A stretch of 64,000 nucleotides of DNA from Antarcticibacterium arcticum. Lineage in GTDB: Bacteria > Bacteroidota > Bacteroidia > Flavobacteriales > Flavobacteriaceae. Positions 26,629 to 34,134 of the stretch are shown piece after piece. Each line of letters opens with the position of its first letter. The first letter of the stretch is position 1. Where the stretch lies: the NCBI RefSeq assembly GCF_007993795.1, contig NZ_CP042476.1:3345179-3409178 (forward strand), given 5' to 3'. A program made the position numbers and the translations under genes. The notes beneath the pieces were generated by a model. It made no database searches. It worked only from the letters and a program-made list of their open reading frames with translations, and was not told where the DNA came from.

Positions 26629-27843
26629 TTAACCCTTTATTTTAGCTAATGCATTTAGTAATCTTTCCAATGCGGGAATAGATAAACCTTCTGTTTCCTT
26701 TTCATTTAAAAAATCATCGTTCTTATTATTGCCAAAATATTTCTCGGCAAGTTTCTCCTTTATGATTTGTTTTTTATCGTCTGAAAGATTTTCAATAAAT
26801 GGATTAATAGAAGCTAATTCAAGTTCTGCATTCCTATTTTGTGTTTCTAATTTTCTATGTTTTGAAGATTCACGTGCTGCATAAGTTGCTGGATATGATA
26901 AAGCAGCAGCAGCAACTAATCTAATTACAGATTTTACCCAATCAAATCCTTCCGAACTTAAATCGATGATAGTCCAAACCAATAATAAAGAAAAGACGGC
27001 CATAAATATAATTGCCATAACACGCCAAAAATCTGCGCTCGATTTATGACTATTAGCAATGTTTTGATAATTTCCTGTAACACCAACATTTCCAATTATA
27101 TTCACTAATCTCTCAGCCTCTTCGAGCTTTGTGGTTAATTTAGAGATTAAATCAGTAGTATCCGTATCAATTTCTTCTCTGATTTCAATAATTTCTTCTT
27201 TAAACTCTCCTTTAACTGCATCAATTTCAGTTCGATATTGAGTTTTATCATTCTGGAAACTTTGATTATGAGCTGATTTTATATTTTCAAAATCTGTTCG
27301 AAAAGTTGATGATAGGTTTTGAATTTCAGTTTCTTTATTCTCAACGAGTTTAATAAGGGTTTGGATTTCAGTTTCTTTGTTCTTTAAATCTTTCTCAAAA
27401 TCTAAAATCGCATTTTCAAGTTTTTCCTTATGCTTCTCCAATGCGATGTATTTGCTTTTCGCTGTTTTTTCAAAATCCGCAATTTTTCGAGAAAAGTTAA
27501 AGTCAGCTTTAGCTATAGGAATTGGAAAATTCTTAATTCTATTTATCGCAGCTATAAAGTTATTGGTGGCATTTTCCAGATGGCCGACATTATTATTTCC
27601 TAAAAATTGATTAATTTGTGTTATTCCCGCATTCATCTCGCTACTCAAATTGTCCATTTCAGCTTGTTGAACCAAATCAGGAATTGTCAGCTTTACTCGT
27701 TGATTTATATAGGAAAAAACAGTTTGGAAAAATGAAAGTTTTTCGAGGTCAACTTTTTCTTTGACTACATCTTTTTCCAGCACTTCTTCAAATGAATTTA
27801 GTCGGTCGAAGATTTTATGAGTCTTAAAATTTTCTGATGTCAT
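26629..27843 (-). CDS. Coiled-coil protein with two transmembrane helices
   Basis: 404 residues. Residues about 115-248 form a long, charged coiled coil with repeated KNKETEIQ and ENKETEIQ units. Two transmembrane helices follow at about 272-293 and 303-324, separated by a short loop. The C-terminal 80 residues are charged and end with a helical segment. I recognise no named domain; the arrangement (coiled-coil sensor-like part and hairpin membrane anchor) recalls membrane-perforating or scaffold subunits of some defence systems. It is the first gene of a co-oriented run of five leading to hsdS. Confidence 0.72.
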   Translation of the reverse strand: MTSENFKTHKIFDRLNSFEEVLEKDVVKEKVDLEKLSFFQTVFSYINQRVKLTIPDLVQQAEMDNLSSEMNAGITQINQFLGNNNVGHLENATNNFIAAINRIKNFPIPIAKADFNFSRKIADFEKTAKSKYIALEKHKEKLENAILDFEKDLKNKETEIQTLIKLVENKETEIQNLSSTFRTDFENIKSAHNQSFQNDKTQYRTEIDAVKGEFKEEIIEIREEIDTDTTDLISKLTTKLEEAERLVNIIGNVGVTGNYQNIANSHKSSADFWRVMAIIFMAVFSLLLVWTIIDLSSEGFDWVKSVIRLVAAAALSYPATYAARESSKHRKLETQNRNAELELASINPFIENLSDDKKQIIKEKLAEKYFGNNKNDDFLNEKETEGLSIPALERLLNALAKIKG

Positions 27844-28009
27844 TTGTTATTAATTAAAATAGTCTTTGTATATGCACAATGTTCATAAAAAAGTGCGAGC
27901 TGGCGAGCTTGATTGTCTGCAGGAAAATCAAGTGTTGCAAGCGAAATCTTTTTTAGAATTAAGATAGATTTGAGCATTGTTATTATACATTGGTGTAAGT
28001 AGACTTTTT

Positions 28010-28900
28010 TTAGATGATTGTCCCAACTAAATCAACTAAAGCAGGTATGTTCTCATATATTCCTTTTGCTGTTATGGATGCTGTTACTTTTCCTAACCAA
28101 CTCATTATCTTGTCTTTTCTTTTCGCTGAACCTTTAGGATTTTCCCTGTCAATTATTTCTAATTCGGTAATAGCATCTTCTTCAACGCCCAGTTCTTTTA
28201 ATTTATTAATATAGGTTTCATTTACAGTCAAAGTGATATCTCCTTGTTTTATATTCTCTCCAGCTGCAACGTTTAAAGGATTGTTATTCCCATAAATATT
28301 ATTTGTTATTATATTCTGCGCCTTTTCTTTATTATCTTCGTTCATAACATATTTGTTGTCTAAATCAGGAAATTGTTCTTCCAAATCTTGAAGGGTATCA
28401 ATAAGTTTCTGCTTGGTTAATTCTACAATATTTGAAAGTTGTGTTTTTGCAATAATTCTAACTCCACTTCTTATAACTCCACCATATGCCTGAACCTGAT
28501 CTTTGTATAATTCACTAACCGATTGAACCATTCCACCATTTAAATGTATTTGAGCGGTCCCTTCACTTATTTGACTAATATTTTGTTCAACAATTGAGAT
28601 TGGTTCAATAACACGATGGTGGTTTAGTAAGTCCGATATATCTTGTCTTTTATCTGAAAGAACTACAGGAAAACTTTGGGTTCTCCCGTAGGGGAATTCA
28701 GCAGTCAATTGTATTTCCGCCCAAATTTTTCGGTAATCTGGTAATAAGGGATCTTCAAACTCGTAACCATTTAGCTCTTTATTTAGCCAGTTTTTGAAGG
28801 TTTCGTTCTTTAATTGTCGTGCAATTAATTTAGCTCTTGTCAGTGCTTGGGACACTGTAATCTTATCGTATGCGATATCTGTAATTAATTCGTTTATCAT
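28010..28900 (-). CDS. AbiTii-domain protein (putative abortive-infection toxin)
   Basis: 296 residues. The N-terminal about 190 residues match what I know of the AbiTii domain: ELITDIAYDKITVSQALTRA followed by KNWLNKELNGYE. The C-terminal part has a short helical tail with a hydrophobic end. AbiTii proteins are grouped with abortive infection systems, with a mechanism that is not well established. The gene lies 166 bases upstream of the coiled-coil membrane gene, on the same strand, within the interrupted type I locus. The gap 27844-28009 contains a CTTGATT/AATCAAG hairpin but no gene. Confidence 0.8.
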   Translation of the reverse strand: MINELITDIAYDKITVSQALTRAKLIARQLKNETFKNWLNKELNGYEFEDPLLPDYRKIWAEIQLTAEFPYGRTQSFPVVLSDKRQDISDLLNHHRVIEPISIVEQNISQISEGTAQIHLNGGMVQSVSELYKDQVQAYGGVIRSGVRIIAKTQLSNIVELTKQKLIDTLQDLEEQFPDLDNKYVMNEDNKEKAQNIITNNIYGNNNPLNVAAGENIKQGDITLTVNETYINKLKELGVEEDAITELEIIDRENPKGSAKRKDKIMSWLGKVTASITAKGIYENIPALVDLVGTII

Positions 28901-29082
28901 ATTTTTATTTTAGCTTACTTAAAACAATGATTTAAATTTTCTTTAATTCCATTTATGGTTTAATTGCACCAGCGCTTAGTAATTTAATATTTCTCTGTTC
29001 ATTTTTTCAGATTGTTTTAAAATTGTGAACGCTTTAGTAAAATGAAAAAGTGAAAATTTTTATATGGTCACTTATCAATTCC

Positions 29083-29325
29083 TTAAAGTATTTTATTAAA
29101 ATTTGCTTTAATCTTTTCCTTCAATTCTTCCCCTTTTTCAAACTGCATTAATAACTGGGCTTTAAGTCCATCCATCTTTTCTTCAAAAGGGATCCCGTTA
29201 TCTTCTTCGGCTTCGGTGCCAACATAGATGCCCGGGGTGAGTTTGTAATTCTGTTTAACTACTTCCTCAATTTTGCTCCTTTACAGAAGCCTTTTATGTC
29301 ATTGTAACCACTACTCTTTTCTTAT
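29083..29325 (-). pseudogene. hsdM': Relic of a second hsdM 3' end
   Basis: The reverse strand encodes a sequence parallel to the last 75 residues of the resident HsdM: GYNDIKGFCKGAK, a one-base frameshift, then NYKLTPGIYVGTEAEEDNGI and KGEELKEKIKANFNKIL before the stop. It is clearly homologous but diverged (Cys for Ser in KGFCK, MDGLKAQ for MEGLKTQ, Asn for Asp in EEDNGI), so it is not a simple copy of the present gene. Homology ends near 29325. It marks an old recombination boundary where a different hsdM allele once stood next to the accessory genes. Flanking stretches 28901-29082 and 29326-29415 show no gene. Confidence 0.85.
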
Positions 29326-29415
29326 AAAATTTTTCTATACCGTTAAAACGGAAATTGTCGTTCTCAATATTTTTAAGAACATTTTGCCATTGTATTTTTT
29401 AATATTAGCGAACGA

Positions 29416-30044
29416 TTAATCTATTTTTTGAATAGTTTTAAAAATGTGAAATCCACTTTCTTCTTCCTTTTCATATTCTATTATTAGCGTTGTAAAATCT
29501 TCAATACTCTCATTTTTATGGTTTAAAGTATATTTGATAAAAATTTTCTTGTTAATGATTGTGTCGATTTTCATTTCAGCAGGAATTTCCATAGACTCTG
29601 GTTTACTATCCTGAACCTTCCAAATACTTCCAGTTTGATCTGAATTAAGGTCTAATAAATAATCTGTTTTAGTTTCAGAATTTAAATTCAACGAAATAAT
29701 TTTTATGACATCTACGTTTTCATTTGTGGGTAAAATGATCCAGTCATTAAATTTTTTCAACTGGTCTTTTTCAGACCATTTGATATTCTCCAAAAATCCG
29801 TTGCCCAAATTGTAAGTATTCCCTTCTGGATCTATATATTGATATCTAATGAAATAATTATAGGTTTCTTTACCGGTTGCATAGGAAACATTACAAATTA
29901 ATTCCCCCCAATATCCTGCTCAATTCTAACTGTATAATTATCCCTAAAATATGCTTGATCGTAAAACCAATATAGTCCACTCGTAATAATTAAAAATAAA
30001 ATAATCGTTATCACACAACCTGCAATAATTCCCGTTTTTTTCAT
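29416..30044 (-). pseudogene. Membrane-anchored protein of unknown function, frameshifted in a G6 tract
   Basis: The ATG at 30044, 25 bases after the hsdM stop, opens an N-terminal anchor (IIAGCVITIILFLIITSGLY) and runs to DIGGN before a stop. The coding strand has six G at 29904-29909. One extra G restores the frame as DIGGELICNVSYATGKETYN and leads straight into the frame that otherwise seems to start at the TTG at 29808 (GNGFLENIKWSEKDQLKKF) and ends at 29416. The repaired protein is about 209 residues. No domain is recognised. As with the gene at 24110, the tract is one G short, so a natural off state or a sequence error are both possible. Confidence 0.75.
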
Positions 30045-30068
30045 TTTATGCTCTGCTGGTTTTTCTAT

Positions 30069-31676
30069 TCAAAATATTTTCTCAAAATTCGCTATGATCC
30101 TTTCTTTCAATTCCTCTCCTTTTTCAAATTGTTCCAGCAACTGCGTTTTCAAACCCTCCATCTTTTCTTCAAAGGGGATCCCGTCATCTTCTTCGGCTTC
30201 AGTGCCTACATAGATCCCGGGGGTGAGTTTGTAATCCTGTTTTTGAACCTCGGCTATGGTTGCTGCTTTAGAGAAACCTTCGATGTCCCGGTACCCTTCG
30301 ACTCCGCTCAGGGAGACATCGAGGGAGGAGACGTTGCGCCACTTGTGGTAAGTTTCAGCTATTTTATTTATATCATCATCACTAAATACTCTCAGTTTTC
30401 TGCTGGCCATTGTGCCCATTTTGGAGGCGTCCAGGAACAGGATCTCGTTGTTTCGTTCGCGGTGGGTATCGTCTTTTCCGTCGCGGTTTTTGCTCAGGAT
30501 AAAAAGGCAGGCGGGAATTCCGGTGGTTAGGAACAGCTTATCTGGCAGGCGTACAATGGCATCTATCATAGAATTGTCTACCATATGCTGCCGCACGTTT
30601 TTCTCTCCTTTGTTGTTGGAGGTCATCGCGCCGTTTGCCATTACAATCCCGGCAGTACCGGTGTCGCTTAAATGGTGCCAGAAGGTTTGCATCCACATAT
30701 AATTGGCGCTGCCATCTGTAGTGAATTCTTCTTTGGGACCAAATAACCGGGGATCGCCATCGGGCAGATCTTCAGGATGCCAGTTGCTCACGTTAAATGG
30801 CGGATTGGCAATAATATAGTCGGCTTTCAGGTTTGGGAATTTGTCATCGAGCAACGAATTTCCCAGTTTTATGTCAAATGAAAGGTCCCGCAGCATCAGG
30901 TTCATAAGGCACAACCGCAAGGTTTGTGCAGTCATTTCCTGCCCATAGATCGCGATGTCTTTTTTGTTTCCACCGTGTTCTTTGATGAACTTCAAACTCT
31001 GCACAAACATACCGCCACTCCCACAAGCGGGATCAAAGATGCGGCCTTTGAAAGGCTCCAAAAGTTCCACCAGCAGCCTTACGATACTTCCCGGCGTAAA
31101 GAATTGCCCCGCACCCGAGCCTTCGGCCATTGCAAAGCGGCCAATGTAATATTCATAGATACGGCCCAGGATATCGCTTTCAGGATTTTCCTTTTCAGAA
31201 AATTTAGGGTGGGAGAGGAGGTTGATGATTCCGCCGGTTTGTTTGGGAGAAAGTTCACTCCGCACAAAGATCCGCGGCAAAATATTCACCAGCTGGGGGT
31301 TATAGCCCGTTAAAAGTTCCTGGATCACATCAAAGGCATCATCTATCTTCACCTTGATATCATCCTGTTCGGCATTATCCTTCAAATACTGCCAGGAAGC
31401 GGTTTCCGGAATTTTAAACGTATTTCGGGAACGGTATTCATCCCGGTCTTCCAGGACGTAATTGATCTCCTCCTTATCTGTAGTGTAATAATCAGATTCA
31501 GGATCATTTAGCTGCTCCTTGAGTTCCTCTCGCACCACCTCATAGCGTTCGCTAAGGTGCTTTACGAAGACAAGGGGTAAGATGTAGTTTTTATAGTTAT
31601 TCTCAGATACCGCGCCGCGCAATTCGTTCGCCGCATCCCAGAGTTCTTTTTCAAAATCAATGTCTGCTTTTGCCAT
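30069..31676 (-). CDS. hsdM: Type I restriction-modification DNA methyltransferase subunit M
   Basis: 535 residues. The helical N-terminal HsdM_N domain spans about 1-140, and the N6-adenine methyltransferase core has SAM motif DPACGSGG (215-222) and catalytic NPPF (291-294). The C-terminus KLTPGIYVGTEAEEDDGIPF is conserved. Residues 453-461 (DVSLSGVEG) are encoded by a 27-base palindromic repeat (30294-30320), apparently inserted in frame; the hsdM relic at 29083 lacks these residues. The enzyme protects host DNA and forms the core of the restriction complex with HsdS. It is divergent from the immA-like gene, with a 212-base promoter gap. Confidence 0.95.
   Translation of the reverse strand: MAKADIDFEKELWDAANELRGAVSENNYKNYILPLVFVKHLSERYEVVREELKEQLNDPESDYYTTDKEEINYVLEDRDEYRSRNTFKIPETASWQYLKDNAEQDDIKVKIDDAFDVIQELLTGYNPQLVNILPRIFVRSELSPKQTGGIINLLSHPKFSEKENPESDILGRIYEYYIGRFAMAEGSGAGQFFTPGSIVRLLVELLEPFKGRIFDPACGSGGMFVQSLKFIKEHGGNKKDIAIYGQEMTAQTLRLCLMNLMLRDLSFDIKLGNSLLDDKFPNLKADYIIANPPFNVSNWHPEDLPDGDPRLFGPKEEFTTDGSANYMWMQTFWHHLSDTGTAGIVMANGAMTSNNKGEKNVRQHMVDNSMIDAIVRLPDKLFLTTGIPACLFILSKNRDGKDDTHRERNNEILFLDASKMGTMASRKLRVFSDDDINKIAETYHKWRNVSSLDVSLSGVEGYRDIEGFSKAATIAEVQKQDYKLTPGIYVGTEAEEDDGIPFEEKMEGLKTQLLEQFEKGEELKERIIANFEKIF
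30294..30320. repeat. In-frame palindromic dispersed repeat inside hsdM
   Basis: 27 bases with the core CCTTCGACTCCGCTCAGG, exactly nine codons (453-461) of hsdM. The same family of sequence (CCTTCGACAGGCTCAGGG) is found between genes at 49026-49250 and at 56400-56575. Confidence 0.75.
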
Positions 31677-31875
31677 TAAGTGGGGAAAATAGTTGGTGTT
31701 TTGTAAATCAGGATCCTGTAGGGAAGAAACCGAAGGGGAAAGTTAGTTAATTTTTTTAACATAATTCCAAAGTTATTATCAGCAGATAATTTAATTCACT
31801 CCCTTCAAAGATAAAATTAATATATAGGCAGTTTTTAAGGAAAGCAGTAACTCTATAAATCATTTCCATTTTTCC

Positions 31876-31883
31876 TACCTTTG
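31876..31883 (+). promoter_or_regulatory. Possible -7 element (TACCTTTG) with near-leaderless start
   Basis: It matches TAnnTTTG and ends 5 bases before the ATG at 31889, so the transcript would begin at or near the start codon. No clear -33 element was seen. Confidence 0.35.
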
Positions 31884-31888
31884 GTACA

Positions 31889-33019
31889 ATGAAAGGAGAA
31901 ATCAATATTAATCCTGATATTCTTACCTGGGCCATTGCCCGGGCAGGATATGATTTGCAGGAATTTTTATTGAAAAATCCTAAAGTTGAATATTGGTTGG
32001 AGAAAATCAAAACCCCAACAGTTAAGCAATTGGAGGACCTTGCTAATAAATTACATTTACCTTTTGGATATTTATTCTTACCGGAACCTCCAAATGAAAC
32101 TATTTCTTTTCCATTTTTCAGGACAGGAGGAGTTGCAACCAAAAAGGTTAGCCTAAATGTTTATGATACCATCTTAATTTTACAACGAAGGCAGGATTGG
32201 CTTACAGATTATTTACTTGAGAATGAGGAGCAGCCTCTTTCCTTTGTAGGCAAATTTAATAACTCTGCTTCCTGTGACAGCATTGTAGAGGATATAAGAA
32301 GGACTCTAACAATAGAAAAAGATTGGGCTCGGGAATATCCAAATTTTGAGGGAGCTTTAAATTATCTTACCAGTAAAATTGAAGAAACAGGTATAATCGT
32401 CAACTTCAACGGAGTAGTAGGAAATAATACTCATAGACCTATTCCCGTTGAGGAGTGCAGAGGATTTGTACTGGTAAATAAAATGGTACCTTTCTTATTC
32501 GTGAATGCTGCCGATGCCAAAGCGGCTCAATTATTTACACTTGTTCATGAGCTTGCGCATGTTTGGCTAGGCGAGAGTGCAGGTTTTGATAATCAAAATC
32601 TTCTACCGGCAAATGATCCCGTCGAAAAATTGTGTGACCAGGTAGCTGCAGAATTTTTAGTGCCTCATGCATCTTTCCTACAGGTCTGGCCGGAAGAAAA
32701 GGATTTTCGAAAATTGAGTAAAATATTTAAAGTTAGTCCAATAGTTATTGCTAGGCGTGCATTAGATTTAAACAAGATTACCAAAGAAATTTTCTTTCAG
32801 TTTTATAATAATTATATGGAGGGAGTTCGTCGCAAAAAGGAGAGCCAGGGTAGTGGCGGAGATTTTTATGCAACTTCTAAAAAGCGAATTAGTCCGCATT
32901 TTGCCACTTATGTTGACCAGGCAGTAAAACAAAACCGACTTTTATACAGGGACGCCTATAAAATTACAGGTTTGAAAGGCAATACTTATGAAAACTTTGT
33001 AACCCAACACCTGTATTAA
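31889..33019 (+). CDS. ImmA/IrrE-family metallopeptidase with N-terminal HTH-like region
   Basis: 376 residues. The N-terminal 65 residues resemble the degenerate XRE helix-turn-helix often fused to this family (TVKQLEDLANKLHLPFGYLF). The zinc peptidase motif is LVHELAHVWLG (H220, E221, H224). The C-terminal region contains a long insert (KKESQGSGGDFYATSKKRIS) and a helical tail. Family members cleave repressors in mobile elements or act as partners in toxin-antitoxin-like pairs. The next gene (DUF4411) starts 1 base after the stop codon, so the two form a pair, an arrangement common next to type I loci. Confidence 0.9.
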   Translation: MKGEININPDILTWAIARAGYDLQEFLLKNPKVEYWLEKIKTPTVKQLEDLANKLHLPFGYLFLPEPPNETISFPFFRTGGVATKKVSLNVYDTILILQRRQDWLTDYLLENEEQPLSFVGKFNNSASCDSIVEDIRRTLTIEKDWAREYPNFEGALNYLTSKIEETGIIVNFNGVVGNNTHRPIPVEECRGFVLVNKMVPFLFVNAADAKAAQLFTLVHELAHVWLGESAGFDNQNLLPANDPVEKLCDQVAAEFLVPHASFLQVWPEEKDFRKLSKIFKVSPIVIARRALDLNKITKEIFFQFYNNYMEGVRRKKESQGSGGDFYATSKKRISPHFATYVDQAVKQNRLLYRDAYKITGLKGNTYENFVTQHLY

Positions 33020-33020
33020 C

Positions 33021-33524
33021 ATGGTTGTTGTCCCCCCGTATTTATTGGATAGCAACTTTTTTATTCAAGCCTATCGATTTCATTATCCTCTCGACGTGGT
33101 CCCAGGTTTCTGGCTTAAGGTAAAAGAACTGGCAGAAGATGGAACCATAATCTCAATTGACAAAGTACAACGCGAAATATTTCAAAATAAAGATAATCTT
33201 ACCGCCTGGTGTAAAGCCCATCTCCCTAATGATTTTTTTAAGGATTCGTCAAATTGCCTTACGGAGTATTCTAAAGTAGTAAGCTGGGCAAGTATGAGAA
33301 TTCCACAATTTACCACAGGAGCTTTGAATGAGTTTTTAGATACAGATGAGGCAGATGCCTGGTTGGCAGCCTATACCATGGCAAATGGTAATGTAATTGT
33401 AACCCACGAAACTAGTGAGCCGCGCAGGTTATCCAAAGTTAAACTCCCGGATGCGGCTACACCTTTTGGAATAAAATGCTATACCACTATAGAAATGTTC
33501 AGAGAGCTTAAGGAGGTGTTTTAA
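33021..33524 (+). CDS. DUF4411 PIN-like protein (putative toxin partner)
   Basis: 167 residues. The family pattern is visible: LLDSNFFIQAYRFHYP at the start, with Asp in the first position of the PIN-like site, ISIDKVQREIFQNKDNL, the acidic DTDEADAWLAAYTMA and the closing NVIVTHET. These acidic residues fit a PIN-type RNase metal site. DUF4411 proteins usually sit directly beside an ImmA/IrrE peptidase gene, as here (1-base gap). A role as an RNase toxin controlled by its neighbour is inferred from family context. Confidence 0.85.
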   Translation: MVVVPPYLLDSNFFIQAYRFHYPLDVVPGFWLKVKELAEDGTIISIDKVQREIFQNKDNLTAWCKAHLPNDFFKDSSNCLTEYSKVVSWASMRIPQFTTGALNEFLDTDEADAWLAAYTMANGNVIVTHETSEPRRLSKVKLPDAATPFGIKCYTTIEMFRELKEVF

Positions 33525-33594
33525 TTTCAAACCCTCCACACATGACCTTCGCCCGATGTATGTTTAAAATGATTACTGGGAATCTGTCCAGTGG

Positions 33595-33768
33595 ATGTTA
33601 TTATACCCTGCCACTGAAACCGTTCAACCGGAATTCCGATTGTTTAAAGACAGAAACCATCATTGTGCGGTTGGGAGATTGAACATTCTTAAGAATGGAA
33701 AATTGGATACAGAGATAGGGAGGGTGATATTGGATTGGTATCCTGAGAAAATTGTAATCAATACTTAA
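33595..33768 (+). pseudogene. Possible gene remnant, 57 codons
   Basis: A frame open from 33568, with ATG at 33595, reads MLLYPATETVQPEFRLFKDR, then HHCAVGRLNILKNGKLDTEI and ends EKIVINT. The composition is protein-like and unlike a random frame, but I recognise no family and the N-terminus appears to be missing. It lies between the DUF4411 gene and the small repeat protein. It is probably a remnant in the defence island. Confidence 0.35.
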
Positions 33769-33856
33769 TGTTATCTTTTTAGTTGGGAGGTATATTTTTC
33801 ATATTCCTTTTTTACAAAACTCTGGGTTGGTTCCCATAAGGATAGATCGAATAGGC

Positions 33857-34093
33857 TCAAGTTTGATTTTCAATTGCAATAAGAATATCATCTAATTTTG
33901 AGCAAATATCTGAGGCATTATAAGTTGATGATGTGTTATTTTCAACAGCTTGAAGAATTTCGTCTAATCTCGAGCATATATCTGATGCATCGTATACCGG
34001 TGATGTATTACTTTCAATGTTTCCCAATTTATAATCAATTGATTCTAATAATCTAATCATTGTATCTGCTTGCTCTTCATTCATAAGTGACAA
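33857..34093 (-). CDS. Small helical protein with internal 24-residue repeat
   Basis: 78 residues, starting at M1 or at M4 (MNEEQAD). Two repeats, TSPVYDASDICSRLDEILQA and TSSTYNASDICSKLDDILIA, follow a similar helix at the N-terminus (MIRLLESIDYKLGNIES). The protein should form three short amphipathic helices. It starts 41 bases after the stop of the large helicase-nuclease gene on the same strand, so it is likely co-expressed. No family recognised. Confidence 0.6.
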   Translation of the reverse strand: MSLMNEEQADTMIRLLESIDYKLGNIESNTSPVYDASDICSRLDEILQAVENNTSSTYNASDICSKLDDILIAIENQT

Positions 34094-34134
34094 AAATTTA
34101 AAGAATTTAAATGTTGATCTTTAAGTAATTTTTA

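Noticed and set aside
27844..28009. attC-like recombination site in the hairpin between the AbiTii and coiled-coil genes
   Set aside because: CTTGATT/AATCAAG gives an imperfect hairpin, but the GTTRRRY core and paired box structure of attC sites are missing and no integrase is present.
29416..29808. Stand-alone 130-residue gene starting at a TTG
   Set aside because: The upstream frame with membrane anchor joins it exactly after a one-base repair in the G6 tract, so it is the 3' part of a longer gene.
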